From positions 186,001-250,000 of the forward strand of contig JBPOEZ010000003.1 in the NCBI GenBank assembly GCA_051252005.1: a stretch of DNA of 64,000 nucleotides, read 5' to 3'. The notes beneath the pieces are model-generated. The model did not search any database. It saw only the letters and a program-made list of their open reading frames with translations, and was not told where the DNA came from. Each line of letters begins with the position of its first letter. Positions within the stretch are counted from its first letter, which is position 1. The DNA is from JACOMS01 sp051252005. GTDB taxonomy: Bacteria > Pseudomonadota > Alphaproteobacteria > Caulobacterales > Maricaulaceae. The position numbers and the translations under genes are program-made. Of this stretch, positions 16,694 through 25,427 are shown piece after piece.

Positions 16694-17709
16694 TAGGTCA
16701 ATCCCCGCATCAAATTCTCCGCCGCAAGAACGCCGAATGTTACAAACAAATAGAGTAGCGAGAACGCGAAGAGATTACGCGCCGCAAGGTCGCCAGCTTT
16801 GACAGCGTAGAGCGACGCTTCGTCTGCGCTATCGGCCTGTTCGCCCGCGCGTGACCGCCAGACTTTAAAGGCAAGGGCGACAAAGCTAAGATTGAGAACC
16901 GCCGCAACAAAGCCGTAAAGCATGCCGCCAAGTCCAGTCATAAACGGGATAGCGCAAACAACAGCTAGTACAACGGCATAGGCAAAAATTTGAAACCGCG
17001 TGGATGCCGCGCCTTTAACATTGGGCATCATCGGAATTCCAACTTTGGCGTAATCCCCAGTTTTATAAAGCGCGAGAGCCCAAAAATGCGGCGGCGTCCA
17101 GAGAAAAATAATCAAAAACAACGCAAAGGAATTGAGCGATACATCGCCGGTAACCGCAGCCCAGCCAATCATCGGCGGGAGCGCGCCGGGGGCGCCGCCA
17201 ATAACAATGTTTTGCGGGGTACTGCGCTTTAGCCACATCGTGTAAATGACGGCATAGAAGAAAATAGTGAAAGCCAATAGCCCAGCGGCGACGGCGTTTG
17301 TCGTGTGGTAAAGCGCCCAAACTGAGATGACAGAGAGTAAGAAGCCAAACGTCAGAGCGGTCCCTGCTTTCACGCTTCCGCGCGGAACGGGACGTGTTTT
17401 CGTGCGGGACATTTTCGCGTCAATATCGGCGTCATACCACATATTAAGCGCGGCAGATGCTCCCGCGCCAACGGCGATGCAAAGAATTGCGGCAAACGCT
17501 TTGAACAAAGAAATTTCGCCTGGCGCGCAGACAAGTCCGGCCCATGCTGTGAACACTACCAAAGACATAACGCGCGGTTTCATCAGCGCAAAATAGTCAC
17601 GAGGCTCCGCCGCGCCAAGAATCAAGGCGGCCGCTTTACCAGATGAGGCAAAGGCCGGATCTGTCTCCAGTCCGGCCTCTGACGCTTTTATGTCAGCAGA
17701 TATGGTCAA
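16693..17709 (-). CDS. ctaB: Protoheme IX farnesyltransferase (heme O synthase)
   Basis: A 338-residue UbiA-type prenyltransferase that adds farnesyl to heme b, giving heme o, the precursor of heme a for the oxidase. The first prenyl-diphosphate motif is seen as NMWYDADIDAKMSRTKTRPV, and the second region as YTMWLKRSTPQNIVIGGAPG. About nine hydrophobic segments are present. The start appears to be TTG at 17709, with AAGGA 6 bp upstream; the next in-frame ATG would remove 40 residues before MKPRVMSLVVF. It starts 9 bp after ctaD and its last base overlaps the small following gene. Confidence 0.94.
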   Translation of the reverse strand: MTISADIKASEAGLETDPAFASSGKAAALILGAAEPRDYFALMKPRVMSLVVFTAWAGLVCAPGEISLFKAFAAILCIAVGAGASAALNMWYDADIDAKMSRTKTRPVPRGSVKAGTALTFGFLLSVISVWALYHTTNAVAAGLLAFTIFFYAVIYTMWLKRSTPQNIVIGGAPGALPPMIGWAAVTGDVSLNSFALFLIIFLWTPPHFWALALYKTGDYAKVGIPMMPNVKGAASTRFQIFAYAVVLAVVCAIPFMTGLGGMLYGFVAAVLNLSFVALAFKVWRSRAGEQADSADEASLYAVKAGDLAARNLFAFSLLYLFVTFGVLAAENLMRGLT

Positions 17710-17718
17710 ATCATATCC

Positions 17719-19341
17719 TTAGTGATGATTGTCTTTACCGATAACCGGCAAAGTGTTGAACTGGTGGTACGGCGGAGGAGAAGACAGTGTCCACTCCAAT
17801 GTCGTCGCGCCCTCGCCCCAGTAATTATCACCAACGCGCTTACGCTGAATGAAAGACGCGATGAGCATACAGAAGAAGAAGAACACACCAGCAAGCGTGA
17901 TAAACGCACCGATAGATGAGACATAGTTCCAGTGAGCAAACTCTTCAGGGTAATCCACGTAACGTCGCGGCATGCCCTGCATTCCAAGGAAATGCTGCGG
18001 GAAGAACACGACGTTCACGCCAACGAAGAAGAACCAGAAGTGAAGCGTCGCAAAGAAGCGGTTATACTGATAGCCGCTCATTTTACCGAACCAGTAATAG
18101 AAGCCGCAGAAGATACCAAACACAGCGCCCATTGAGAGCACGTAATGGAAGTGAGCAACAACATAATATGTATCGTGCAGGGCCGCATCAATACCCGCAT
18201 TAGCGAGCATAACGCCGGTCACACCGCCAATAACGAAGAGGAAGATAAAGGCAATCGCCCACATCATCGGGATCGTATAACGGATTGACCCGCCCCACAT
18301 AGTCGCGAGCCATGAGAAGATTTTAACACCTGTTGGCACCGCAATCACCATGGTCGCCGCAAGGAAGTAAGCCTTAAGGTTCACATCCATACCGACCGTA
18401 TACATGTGGTGAGCCCAGACAACGAAGCCGACAACACCGATGGCAACCATCGCGTAAGCCATGCCGAGATAACCAAAGATCGGCTTTCTCGAGAACGTTG
18501 AAATAACATGCGAAACGATACCGAAAGCCGGCAAGATCATGATGTATACTTCAGGGTGACCAAAAAACCAGAACAAGTGCTGATACATAACCGGATCGCC
18601 GCCCATGGACGGGTCGAAAAAGCCAGTACCGCCTGGAATACGGTCAGTGAAGAGCATGAACAAAGATGCCGCGAGAACGGGAAGCGCCAAGAGAAGCAAG
18701 AAAGCTGTCACAAGAACAGACCACGCAAACAATGGCATTTTATGCATTGTCATGCCCGGCGCGCGCATATTCAAAATTGTCGTGATGAAGTTAATCGCGC
18801 CAAAAATAGACGAGAAGCCAGCCGCAAGAAGACCTATGATAATAAAATCAAACGCCGGCCCCGGCGATCCGGTCGTCGACAACGGCGGATACATCACCCA
18901 CGAGCCTCCAAAGCCGTCTCCAGACGCGCTGCCTGGGACGAAGAATGAAATCATCAAACAAATCAGCGCAACAGGAAGAAGCCAGAACGACAGATTGTTC
19001 ATACGCGGGAACGCCATATCAGGCGCGCCAATCATAAGTGGCACGAACCAATTACCAAACCCGCCAATAACGGCTGGCATCACCATGAAGAAGATCATGA
19101 TAAGACCGTGCATCGAAACATAGACGTTAAAGGTATAAAGATCGTGGAAGTGCTGAATACCAGGTTCCATCAACTCTAAGCGCATCATGAAGGATAAATA
19201 TCCGCCAATCAGACCCGCAAGTATCGAGAACATTAAATAGAGCGTACCAATGTCTTTGTGGTTTGTTGAATAAAACCAACGCGCAAAAAAGGCTGGTTTG
19301 CCATCATCATGTGCGGCGTCGCCGCCATATCCTGCTGCCAT
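17719..19341 (-). CDS. ctaD: Cytochrome c oxidase subunit I
   Basis: A 540-residue catalytic subunit of the aa3-type oxidase with about twelve membrane helices, holding heme a and the heme a3-CuB centre where oxygen is reduced. Clear motifs are FYSTNHKDIGTLYL, the CuB region FWFFGHPEVYIMILPAFGIV with the cross-linked His/Tyr, FVVWAHHMYTVGMDV, and TYYVVAHFHYVLSMGAVFG carrying the heme-ligand histidines. The K-channel and D-channel regions look normal, so this is an A-type oxidase. It lies 9 bp after ctaC, with GTAGGAAC before the start. Confidence 0.97.
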   Translation of the reverse strand: MAAGYGGDAAHDDGKPAFFARWFYSTNHKDIGTLYLMFSILAGLIGGYLSFMMRLELMEPGIQHFHDLYTFNVYVSMHGLIMIFFMVMPAVIGGFGNWFVPLMIGAPDMAFPRMNNLSFWLLPVALICLMISFFVPGSASGDGFGGSWVMYPPLSTTGSPGPAFDFIIIGLLAAGFSSIFGAINFITTILNMRAPGMTMHKMPLFAWSVLVTAFLLLLALPVLAASLFMLFTDRIPGGTGFFDPSMGGDPVMYQHLFWFFGHPEVYIMILPAFGIVSHVISTFSRKPIFGYLGMAYAMVAIGVVGFVVWAHHMYTVGMDVNLKAYFLAATMVIAVPTGVKIFSWLATMWGGSIRYTIPMMWAIAFIFLFVIGGVTGVMLANAGIDAALHDTYYVVAHFHYVLSMGAVFGIFCGFYYWFGKMSGYQYNRFFATLHFWFFFVGVNVVFFPQHFLGMQGMPRRYVDYPEEFAHWNYVSSIGAFITLAGVFFFFCMLIASFIQRKRVGDNYWGEGATTLEWTLSSPPPYHQFNTLPVIGKDNHH

Positions 19342-19350
19342 GATCAGTTC

Positions 19351-20196
19351 CTACTTCTTCGCGGCGGACATAAACGTCCCGCCAGTTACATTTGAGGCCA
19401 AGTCCGTATTCAGAACGCCGTCATTCGCCACAAAGGCTTCAAACGCTGATTTACTGACCACTTTAATTTCAATCGGCATATACGCATGGCGTACGCCGCA
19501 TATCTCGGAACACTGTCCGTAATATGTACCTTCTTTACCGGCGTTTACTTTGAACCAAGTTTCGTTGATGCGCCCTGGAACGGCATCAATTTTAATACCA
19601 AAAGCAGGCATAGCAAACGCATGGATATTATTGTTGGACGTCACAAGCACCTTAACAACCGTATCGACAGGCACGACAAGCGGCGCGTCAGAACCGAGCA
19701 AGTAAGGCTTGCCCGCAGCAATAGCGTCTTCTTTTTCAAGAACATTTGAAACGAACGAGTCGATATTTTCAAACCCGGGATAAGAATATTCCCAGTTCCA
19801 TGTATTGCCCGTCGCCTTAATGGTCATTTCAGCTTCAGGAATATCGTCCTGCAAATAAAGGAGCTGCATACTTGGGACGACCATCACAAGCAAAATAGCA
19901 ACCGGAGCGATCGTCCAGATAATTTCGATCAACGCATTGTGTGACGTTTTGGACGGAACAGGGTTCGCCTTCTCGCGGAACCTAATCATAATGAAGAGCA
20001 GTAGTACCGTAACAAAAATGGTAATCGCAGCGATGATTGGGAAGACCATCGTGTTATGGAACCAAGTCAAGCGCTCCATCACAGGCGTAACTGCCTCTTG
20101 GAAGCCTATATCGCCGTCAACGGGTATAGCTGCGAAGGCTGTGTTGGCAAATGCCGCTATAGCAGAGCCAGTTAGAAAAAGACGTGTTAGACGCAT
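19351..20196 (-). CDS. ctaC: Cytochrome c oxidase subunit II
   Basis: A 281-residue subunit that takes electrons from cytochrome c through the CuA centre. A signal peptide (about residues 1-22, ending AFAA) is followed by two membrane helices and the periplasmic cupredoxin domain. The CuA ligands are complete: a His in NNIHAFAMPAFGIK, then CSEICGVRHAYM with both Cys, the Glu, the His and the Met. It is the first gene of the cox operon; the 190 bp upstream separate it from divergent tldD. No cytochrome c domain is fused to the C-terminus. Confidence 0.96.
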   Translation of the reverse strand: MRLTRLFLTGSAIAAFANTAFAAIPVDGDIGFQEAVTPVMERLTWFHNTMVFPIIAAITIFVTVLLLFIMIRFREKANPVPSKTSHNALIEIIWTIAPVAILLVMVVPSMQLLYLQDDIPEAEMTIKATGNTWNWEYSYPGFENIDSFVSNVLEKEDAIAAGKPYLLGSDAPLVVPVDTVVKVLVTSNNNIHAFAMPAFGIKIDAVPGRINETWFKVNAGKEGTYYGQCSEICGVRHAYMPIEIKVVSKSAFEAFVANDGVLNTDLASNVTGGTFMSAAKK

Positions 20197-20389
20197 GAAT
20201 GCCCCTCAAGTTTTGTGCGCGGCATTATTTGCCGCAAATTTGCCTGTGTATACGCATAAAAGCCACGCGGGTCAGCCCTTTGACTCGCGCGGATTGTCGC
20301 ATTTGCCCTAGACTATCTCGCGCGGCCCCTTAAATAAAGCCGTAAGACAAAGAAAAATAAGATTTTTAAGTTTGATCGAAGACACGCCT

Positions 20390-21805
20390 ATGACCGATTT
20401 CGTATTTGATGACAGTGACCTGTCCTCCAGTTTTGCGCAAAAATGCGTGGACGAAGTCATGACAGGCGCCGACGACGGCGAGCTTTTCATTGAACGCGGC
20501 ATCTCAGAATCGCTGACATTTGACGATGGACGCCTTAAAAACGCTAGTTTTGACACTTCCCGCGGGTTTGGCCTGCGCTGCGTCGCGGGAGAAACGACAG
20601 GTTTCGCCCAAGGTACGGACCTCAGCCCCGCAGCCTTAACTCGCGCGTCCAACGCCGTAATCATGGCGAAATCAGGTTACTCTGGCACGCTCGCGCCTTC
20701 GCCTCAACGGACAAACCGCAAGCTCTATTCCGACATTGACCCAGTCAGCCATCCTGAATTTGCAGGCAAAGTTGAGCTTTTACAGGAAATCGACGCTTAT
20801 TGCCGAAGCCTATCTGATTCGATTGTACAAGTATCCGCCACAGTAAGCGGAGAGCGGCGCGCTATTTCCATTATCCGAGCAGGCGGAGCGCGATTCGATG
20901 ATATGCGCCCCCTCGTCCGCATCAGCATCTCTATCACGGCCGAAAAAGACGGCCGCCGAGAAACTGGATTCGCAGGCGCCGGTGGCCGCACCTCATATGA
21001 ACGCTATATTGACCCTGCTCATTGGAAACCGCTAGCGCAAGAAGCCCTACGCCAAGCCGAAGTCAATTTGCGCGCCGTCCCTGCCCCCGCCGGACAGATG
21101 GATGTTGTACTCGGCCCTGGCTGGCCCGGCGTCTTACTCCACGAAGCAATCGGACACGGCCTAGAAGGTGATTTCATTCGCAAAGGCACTTCGGCGTTTG
21201 CGGGTATGATCGGGCAGCGCGTCGCAGCGCCCGGTGTTACGATTGTAGATGACGGCTCTATACCTGATCTTCGCGGCTCGCTCACTATGGACGATGAAGG
21301 CACGCCGACATCGCGCACCACCCTTATCGAAGACGGTATCTTAAAAGGCTTTATGCAAGACCGCATGAATGCCCGCTTGCTCGGCGTTCCGGCCACAGGC
21401 AATGGCCGCCGTGAAAGCTTTGCCCACGCCCCCATGCCGCGTATGACCAACACCTTTATGCTTGGCGGCGACAAAGACCCTGCGGAAATTGTTGCTGACC
21501 TTAAAGACGGCATCTATGCCACCAACTTCGGCGGCGGACAGGTCGACATCACCTCTGGAAAATTCGTCTTCCAGTGCACAGAGGCCTATAGAGTCCGTAA
21601 TGGTAAAATCGAAGAACCCGTCACAGGCGCGACGCTTATCGGCGACGGGCCAACCGTGCTCACCCAAATCCGGCACCTCGGCAATGATATGGAACTTGAT
21701 CCCGGTATCGGAGTCTGCGGCAAAGCCGGACAAGGCGTCCCTGTCGGCGTAGGACAGCCCACGGTCTATGTCGAAAACCTCACCGTAGGTGGCAGCGCGG
21801 TTTAG
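20390..21805 (+). CDS. tldD: Metalloprotease TldD
   Basis: A 471-residue peptidase. TldD works with TldE/PmbA as a heterodimer that cleaves unfolded peptides, known from microcin B17 maturation and CcdA degradation. The HExxxH zinc site is seen in LLHEAIGHGLEGDF (His251, Glu252, His256). The third zinc ligand Cys is expected in the ITSGKFVFQCTEAYRVRNG stretch. The C-terminus MELDPGIGVCGKAGQGVPVG is typical. I start it at the ATG at 20390 (MTDFVFDDSD); an in-frame ATG 18 bp earlier exists. The partner TldE gene is not in the window. The next gene follows after 130 bp. Confidence 0.94.
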   Translation: MTDFVFDDSDLSSSFAQKCVDEVMTGADDGELFIERGISESLTFDDGRLKNASFDTSRGFGLRCVAGETTGFAQGTDLSPAALTRASNAVIMAKSGYSGTLAPSPQRTNRKLYSDIDPVSHPEFAGKVELLQEIDAYCRSLSDSIVQVSATVSGERRAISIIRAGGARFDDMRPLVRISISITAEKDGRRETGFAGAGGRTSYERYIDPAHWKPLAQEALRQAEVNLRAVPAPAGQMDVVLGPGWPGVLLHEAIGHGLEGDFIRKGTSAFAGMIGQRVAAPGVTIVDDGSIPDLRGSLTMDDEGTPTSRTTLIEDGILKGFMQDRMNARLLGVPATGNGRRESFAHAPMPRMTNTFMLGGDKDPAEIVADLKDGIYATNFGGGQVDITSGKFVFQCTEAYRVRNGKIEEPVTGATLIGDGPTVLTQIRHLGNDMELDPGIGVCGKAGQGVPVGVGQPTVYVENLTVGGSAV

Positions 21806-21937
21806 AGTGCGAGTTCGTAGCGACTACGCCTCTACATGAACTGAAAATAACAGCCATTTCGCGACCTGAAATTCGCCCTCGCCTAAAACCGTCACGCTCT
21901 CTATAGAAGACGTGTAAGAAAATTGGAGGGCTTAAAC

Positions 21938-22603
21938 ATGGCTATGAACTTACTTGATATGATTATGCAGGCACAAGGCGGCGCATCTGCGCAGCAAGCT
22001 GGGCAAACTTTAGGACTTGATCAGTCTCAAACACAAAAAGCGATTGCGGCGCTTCTGCCTGCTGTTTCGTCTGCACTCAAACAAAACACAAGCTCACCAC
22101 AGGGCCTCGCAGGGCTTTTGGGCGCTCTGCAAAACGGCAATCACAGCCAGTATATTGACCAGCCGGAAGCGCTAGCACGGCCTGAAACTGTCGCAAACGG
22201 TAACGCCATCCTTGGACATCTTTTTGGGTCCAAAGAAGTCAGCCGCGCTGTTGCAGGACGCGCCTCAGAACAAAGCGGCATCAGCAGTGACCTACTTAAG
22301 AAAATGCTCCCGCTTGTCGCGACTATGGCGATGGGTAGCCTCTCGAAGCAAACACAAGCGCCTGATATGAAATCACAGCTTGCGCAAATGGCCATGTCTC
22401 AAATGATGGGCGGTAGCGCGAAATCCGGCGGACTTGGCGGATTACTCGGCGGCCTCCTCGGCGGCGGAGCGAAAAAGCAACAAGCTCAAGCGCAACAAAG
22501 CCATCAACAAGGCCTCGGCATGCTCGGTAAAATGCTCGACGCAGACGGCGACGGCAGCATGATGGATGACATCCTGCAAATGGCGATGAATAGCCGCCGC
22601 TAA
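21938..22603 (+). CDS. DUF937 domain protein
   Basis: A 221-residue cytoplasmic protein with no signal peptide or membrane helix. The DUF937 fold covers the N-terminal two thirds: NLLDMIMQAQGGASAQQAGQ, IAALLPAVSSALKQ, ILGHLFGSKEVSRAVAGRAS, then SGISSDLLKKMLPLVATMAM. The remaining part is a Gly-rich linker (GLGGLLGGLLGGGA), a Gln-rich patch and the ending LGKMLDADGDGSMMDDIL, which contains an EF-hand-like DxDxDxS. The ATG at 21938 has GGAGG 9 bp upstream. Function unknown; it stands alone before a strong terminator. Confidence 0.85.
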   Translation: MAMNLLDMIMQAQGGASAQQAGQTLGLDQSQTQKAIAALLPAVSSALKQNTSSPQGLAGLLGALQNGNHSQYIDQPEALARPETVANGNAILGHLFGSKEVSRAVAGRASEQSGISSDLLKKMLPLVATMAMGSLSKQTQAPDMKSQLAQMAMSQMMGGSAKSGGLGGLLGGLLGGGAKKQQAQAQQSHQQGLGMLGKMLDADGDGSMMDDILQMAMNSRR

Positions 22604-22625
22604 AACCGGCCCTTATTAAATGCGG

Positions 22626-22656
22626 AAAGCCCGGCTCATTGAGCCGGGCTTTTTTT
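22626..22656 (+). terminator. Rho-independent terminator after the DUF937 gene
   Basis: AAAGCCCGGCTC and GAGCCGGGCTTT form a perfect 12-bp stem with a 3-base loop and a T run. The A run on the other side means it can also end the convergent peptide-transporter transcript. Confidence 0.9.
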
Positions 22657-22677
22657 GCATCTAAAATTTGAAACTGA

Positions 22678-24792
22678 TTATTCGTGACCAACAGGCTCCA
22701 TCATGTTCGCGGCATCAACTTCGACTTCGTCCATCCAGCGCTTCACGATTGGAGAGATTAAGAGCATAAGAACGCCGATACCCATACCGATATAACCGAT
22801 AGACGAGAACACTTGAATATAGTTCTTCTTAGCTCCCGCCACATCAACGATTTGTCCGCCAACAGTTTCAGCACCCGCTGCCGCAGCGATGACGCCGGAC
22901 ATAGCATTACCTAATCCAGAATAAACAAACCAACCGGCCATAAACAAGCCTACGAGTTTGGCTGGCGCTAGTTTGGTCATTGCAGAGAGACCTACTGGGC
23001 TGAGCATGAGCTCGGCCATAGTATGTACCCAATAGATCGCGAAGATAAAGAACACAGGCGTTAGGGCCGCAGGTCCTACTGACTTCATACCAAAGACAAG
23101 AACCATATAACCAAGACCCGCGCCAAATACGCCAAGAGCAAACTTAACGGGTGTAGAAGGTTCCCATTTCCGTTTAGCGAGCCATATCCATAACCACGCA
23201 ACAATCGGCGCGAAGATAAAGATAAAACCAGCGTTCAGAGACTGGAAGACAGGTGTTGGAACATCCCAGCCAGCAATATTCGTATTGACCAAGCGGCTCG
23301 TTACAAGTGTGAGCGATGACCCAGCTTGTTCAAACAATGACCAGAAAGGAATTTGAGCAACGGCGAAATAGAGAGCGGCCCACATCCGTGTCCGCGCTCG
23401 CCCTTTAAGCTTGATAAATGAGTAAGCGATGAAGCCTGCGAAAAACGCTACCCCAACAAAAGCGGCGATCGGGCCAATAACTTTCGCGTAGTTAAGTAGT
23501 GTCATACAAAGAATTACAACAATGACCGCAGACAAGTAACAGGCCCATTCGACATTGATCGGGCCAAGCACTTTTTCTTTGAGCTTAGTAACAGACGGAG
23601 GATTTGCCACGCCTTTGAGCCAACCTTGGCCAAAATGGAAGACAAGCAAACCAAAGAGCATACCGATACCCGCTAGCCCAAAGCCCCAAGCCCAACCATA
23701 AACGATCCCAAGAATACCACACGACCATGTCGCTAAGAAACTACCGAGGTTGATACCCATATAGAAGAGCGTGAAGCCACCGTCACGTCTTGGATCACCT
23801 TTCGGGTACAAGTCACCAACAATAGTAGAAATATTGGGCTTTAAGAAACCCACGCCAGCGATAATCAAGGCCAACGAAAGGAACAGAATGTTGACATAGA
23901 GGGGCTGTTTTTCAATAGACGTACTGTAGTCACCTTCTGCTACAACTGTTAGCGGCGTGCTAATTTCAGCCGTTTCATCATTATCATCTTCAAAGGCATG
24001 AACCTCAAAAGGCGCGCCTACAGCATCACGTCTAACTTTAATAACGTCGCGGCTATCAGATTGTAATAGAACGATGTCACTAGAAGTTTTTTCGGCGAAG
24101 ACAACATCGTTACCAGCGTAAGAAATAACCATATCAGCTCCGCTCTCAGTTTCCCGAAGCGTGACTGGATAGGTTGTCTCATTTATAACAATTTCAGTAA
24201 AGGGATCAGGTCCAGCGCAGCCTAAGCCGACAACATTACAAATATTTTGAATAACACCCCGTGTTGTACGGTTGATAATATAATCACCATTACCATCATC
24301 GCCTATAGGCACCAAACGCTGCCCAGAAAGCGTTACGAACTTATCTGTATCAAAGACCATACGGCGGTTTTGACCATCATAATCGATGAAGAGTTTCCGG
24401 TGCTTATCACGGGCTTCGTCTTGAATTTCATAGGCGCTATCATTGAAACTCAAGGTTTCAACGGAACCAGCACCTTCAAAGGCCATGCCGAAGTGCCCGA
24501 GGACAAGAAGTATAGCGCCGTATGTGACGGCCTTGCGCTGTCCAAGATATCGATCGGATAAAATACCGCCAACCATAGACATAATATAGACGAGCGCGAT
24601 GTAGCCGCCATATATAAGATTAGCTTCGGTATCCGAGAACAAGAAGTGTTGAACCAGATACAGGGTCAGAAGACCGCGCATTCCATAATAGGAAAAACGT
24701 TCCCACATTTCTGTTAAAAAGCAAATTACGAGACCTCTTGGATGACCCAAGAAGGTTTCCTCTTCGCGTGGCACGGCTACAGTATCAGTCAT
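22678..24792 (-). CDS. POT-family proton/peptide symporter with a large insertion
   Basis: A 704-residue inner-membrane importer of di/tripeptides. The N-terminal signature EMWERFSYYGMRGLLTLYLV holds the ExxERFxYYG proton/peptide motif, and GINLGSFLATWSCGILG and the LSPVGLSAMTKLAP region of the last helices are also typical. Usual POT proteins have about 500 residues. The extra length is a mostly hydrophilic, strand-rich insertion at about residues 108-303, placed between two helices. I start it at the ATG at 24792, preceded by GGGGGGAG. It is divergent from the BlaI-type repressor gene, with an operator-like dyad in between. Confidence 0.92.
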   Translation of the reverse strand: MTDTVAVPREEETFLGHPRGLVICFLTEMWERFSYYGMRGLLTLYLVQHFLFSDTEANLIYGGYIALVYIMSMVGGILSDRYLGQRKAVTYGAILLVLGHFGMAFEGAGSVETLSFNDSAYEIQDEARDKHRKLFIDYDGQNRRMVFDTDKFVTLSGQRLVPIGDDGNGDYIINRTTRGVIQNICNVVGLGCAGPDPFTEIVINETTYPVTLRETESGADMVISYAGNDVVFAEKTSSDIVLLQSDSRDVIKVRRDAVGAPFEVHAFEDDNDETAEISTPLTVVAEGDYSTSIEKQPLYVNILFLSLALIIAGVGFLKPNISTIVGDLYPKGDPRRDGGFTLFYMGINLGSFLATWSCGILGIVYGWAWGFGLAGIGMLFGLLVFHFGQGWLKGVANPPSVTKLKEKVLGPINVEWACYLSAVIVVILCMTLLNYAKVIGPIAAFVGVAFFAGFIAYSFIKLKGRARTRMWAALYFAVAQIPFWSLFEQAGSSLTLVTSRLVNTNIAGWDVPTPVFQSLNAGFIFIFAPIVAWLWIWLAKRKWEPSTPVKFALGVFGAGLGYMVLVFGMKSVGPAALTPVFFIFAIYWVHTMAELMLSPVGLSAMTKLAPAKLVGLFMAGWFVYSGLGNAMSGVIAAAAGAETVGGQIVDVAGAKKNYIQVFSSIGYIGMGIGVLMLLISPIVKRWMDEVEVDAANMMEPVGHE

Positions 24793-24863
24793 ACGACTCC
24801 CCCCGGGAAATTCGTTAATGTTATATTTTGCGATCCTCATGCCCTGCAATTAACCGTCACTCA

Positions 24864-24893
24864 AGTATTTTTTGAAAAATTGGTATATGTCAA
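24864..24893 (-). promoter_or_regulatory. Putative promoter of the peptide transporter
   Basis: On the minus strand a perfect TTGACA (24888-24893) and AATACT (24864-24869) are 18 bp apart, about 70 bp before the transporter start. The region is AT-rich and also holds the divergent repressor's upstream sequence. Confidence 0.5.
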
Positions 24894-24910
24894 AATTTTA
24901 ACTTTCAAAT

Positions 24911-24924
24911 ACGACGCATGTCGT
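24911..24924. promoter_or_regulatory. Candidate BlaI-type operator dyad
   Basis: ACGAC GCAT GTCGT is a 5-bp inverted repeat with a 4-bp centre, ending 13 bp before the repressor start codon. Its flanks are AT-rich and partly symmetric. BlaI/MecI/CopY proteins bind short dyads just upstream of their own genes, so this is the best operator candidate; no second copy was found nearby. Confidence 0.45.
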
Positions 24925-24937
24925 TTATGGATGATTC

Positions 24938-25315
24938 ATGACAAAAATTAGAAAACCTTCTGAAGCTGAAACCGCTATCTTGCATGTCCTCTGGGAAAGA
25001 CAGCCTTGCCTCGTCAAGACGGTCCACGACGCCCTGAGCGCAACTAAAGATGTCGGTTACACAACAACCTTGAAACAAATACAGCGCTTACTCGACAAGG
25101 GCCTCGTCAAACGCGAGCCCGGCCCCGGCAAATCCTTCCTCTACAGCGCCGCTGTTACCGAGGAAGACACAAAGGGGAAATTATTCGACCGGTTTGTAGA
25201 GACCACTTTTTCGAATTCCGTCTCCGAGCTTGTTATGCACGCACTAGGCAACGGGAAACCGTCCGACGCGGAAATAGACGAAATTAGAAAATTTTTGGAT
25301 CAACTCGATCATTAA
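24938..25315 (+). CDS. BlaI/MecI/CopY-family transcriptional repressor
   Basis: A 125-residue repressor with an N-terminal winged helix (about residues 5-75: PSEAETAILHVLWERQPCLV, YTTTLKQIQRLLDKGLVKRE) and a C-terminal dimerisation helix pair (FVETTFSNSVSELVMHAL). In BlaI the linker is cut by the membrane protease BlaR1, releasing DNA. A BlaR1-like gene follows after 112 bp, so the pair is probably a sensor/repressor system. There are no copper-binding cysteines at the C-terminus, which argues against a CopY role. An operator-like dyad lies just upstream. Confidence 0.9.
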   Translation: MTKIRKPSEAETAILHVLWERQPCLVKTVHDALSATKDVGYTTTLKQIQRLLDKGLVKREPGPGKSFLYSAAVTEEDTKGKLFDRFVETTFSNSVSELVMHALGNGKPSDAEIDEIRKFLDQLDH

Positions 25316-25427
25316 AATTCGCTTGCTGAGGACATCAGCTAACACGTTGAAGGCAGGACAACTCAGGAGCGCGGCTCCGCACGAAAAATATAAGGGGGAA
25401 AACCCCATATAAATAAGGGAGAGATAT

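Noticed and set aside
18508..18948. Long plus-strand frame opposite ctaD
   Set aside because: Shadow of the highly conserved subunit I gene; Arg/His-rich with no recognisable domain.
24938..25315. Copper-responsive CopY regulator
   Set aside because: The C-terminal CxC pairs of CopY are missing, and the following gene is a BlaR1-like protease.
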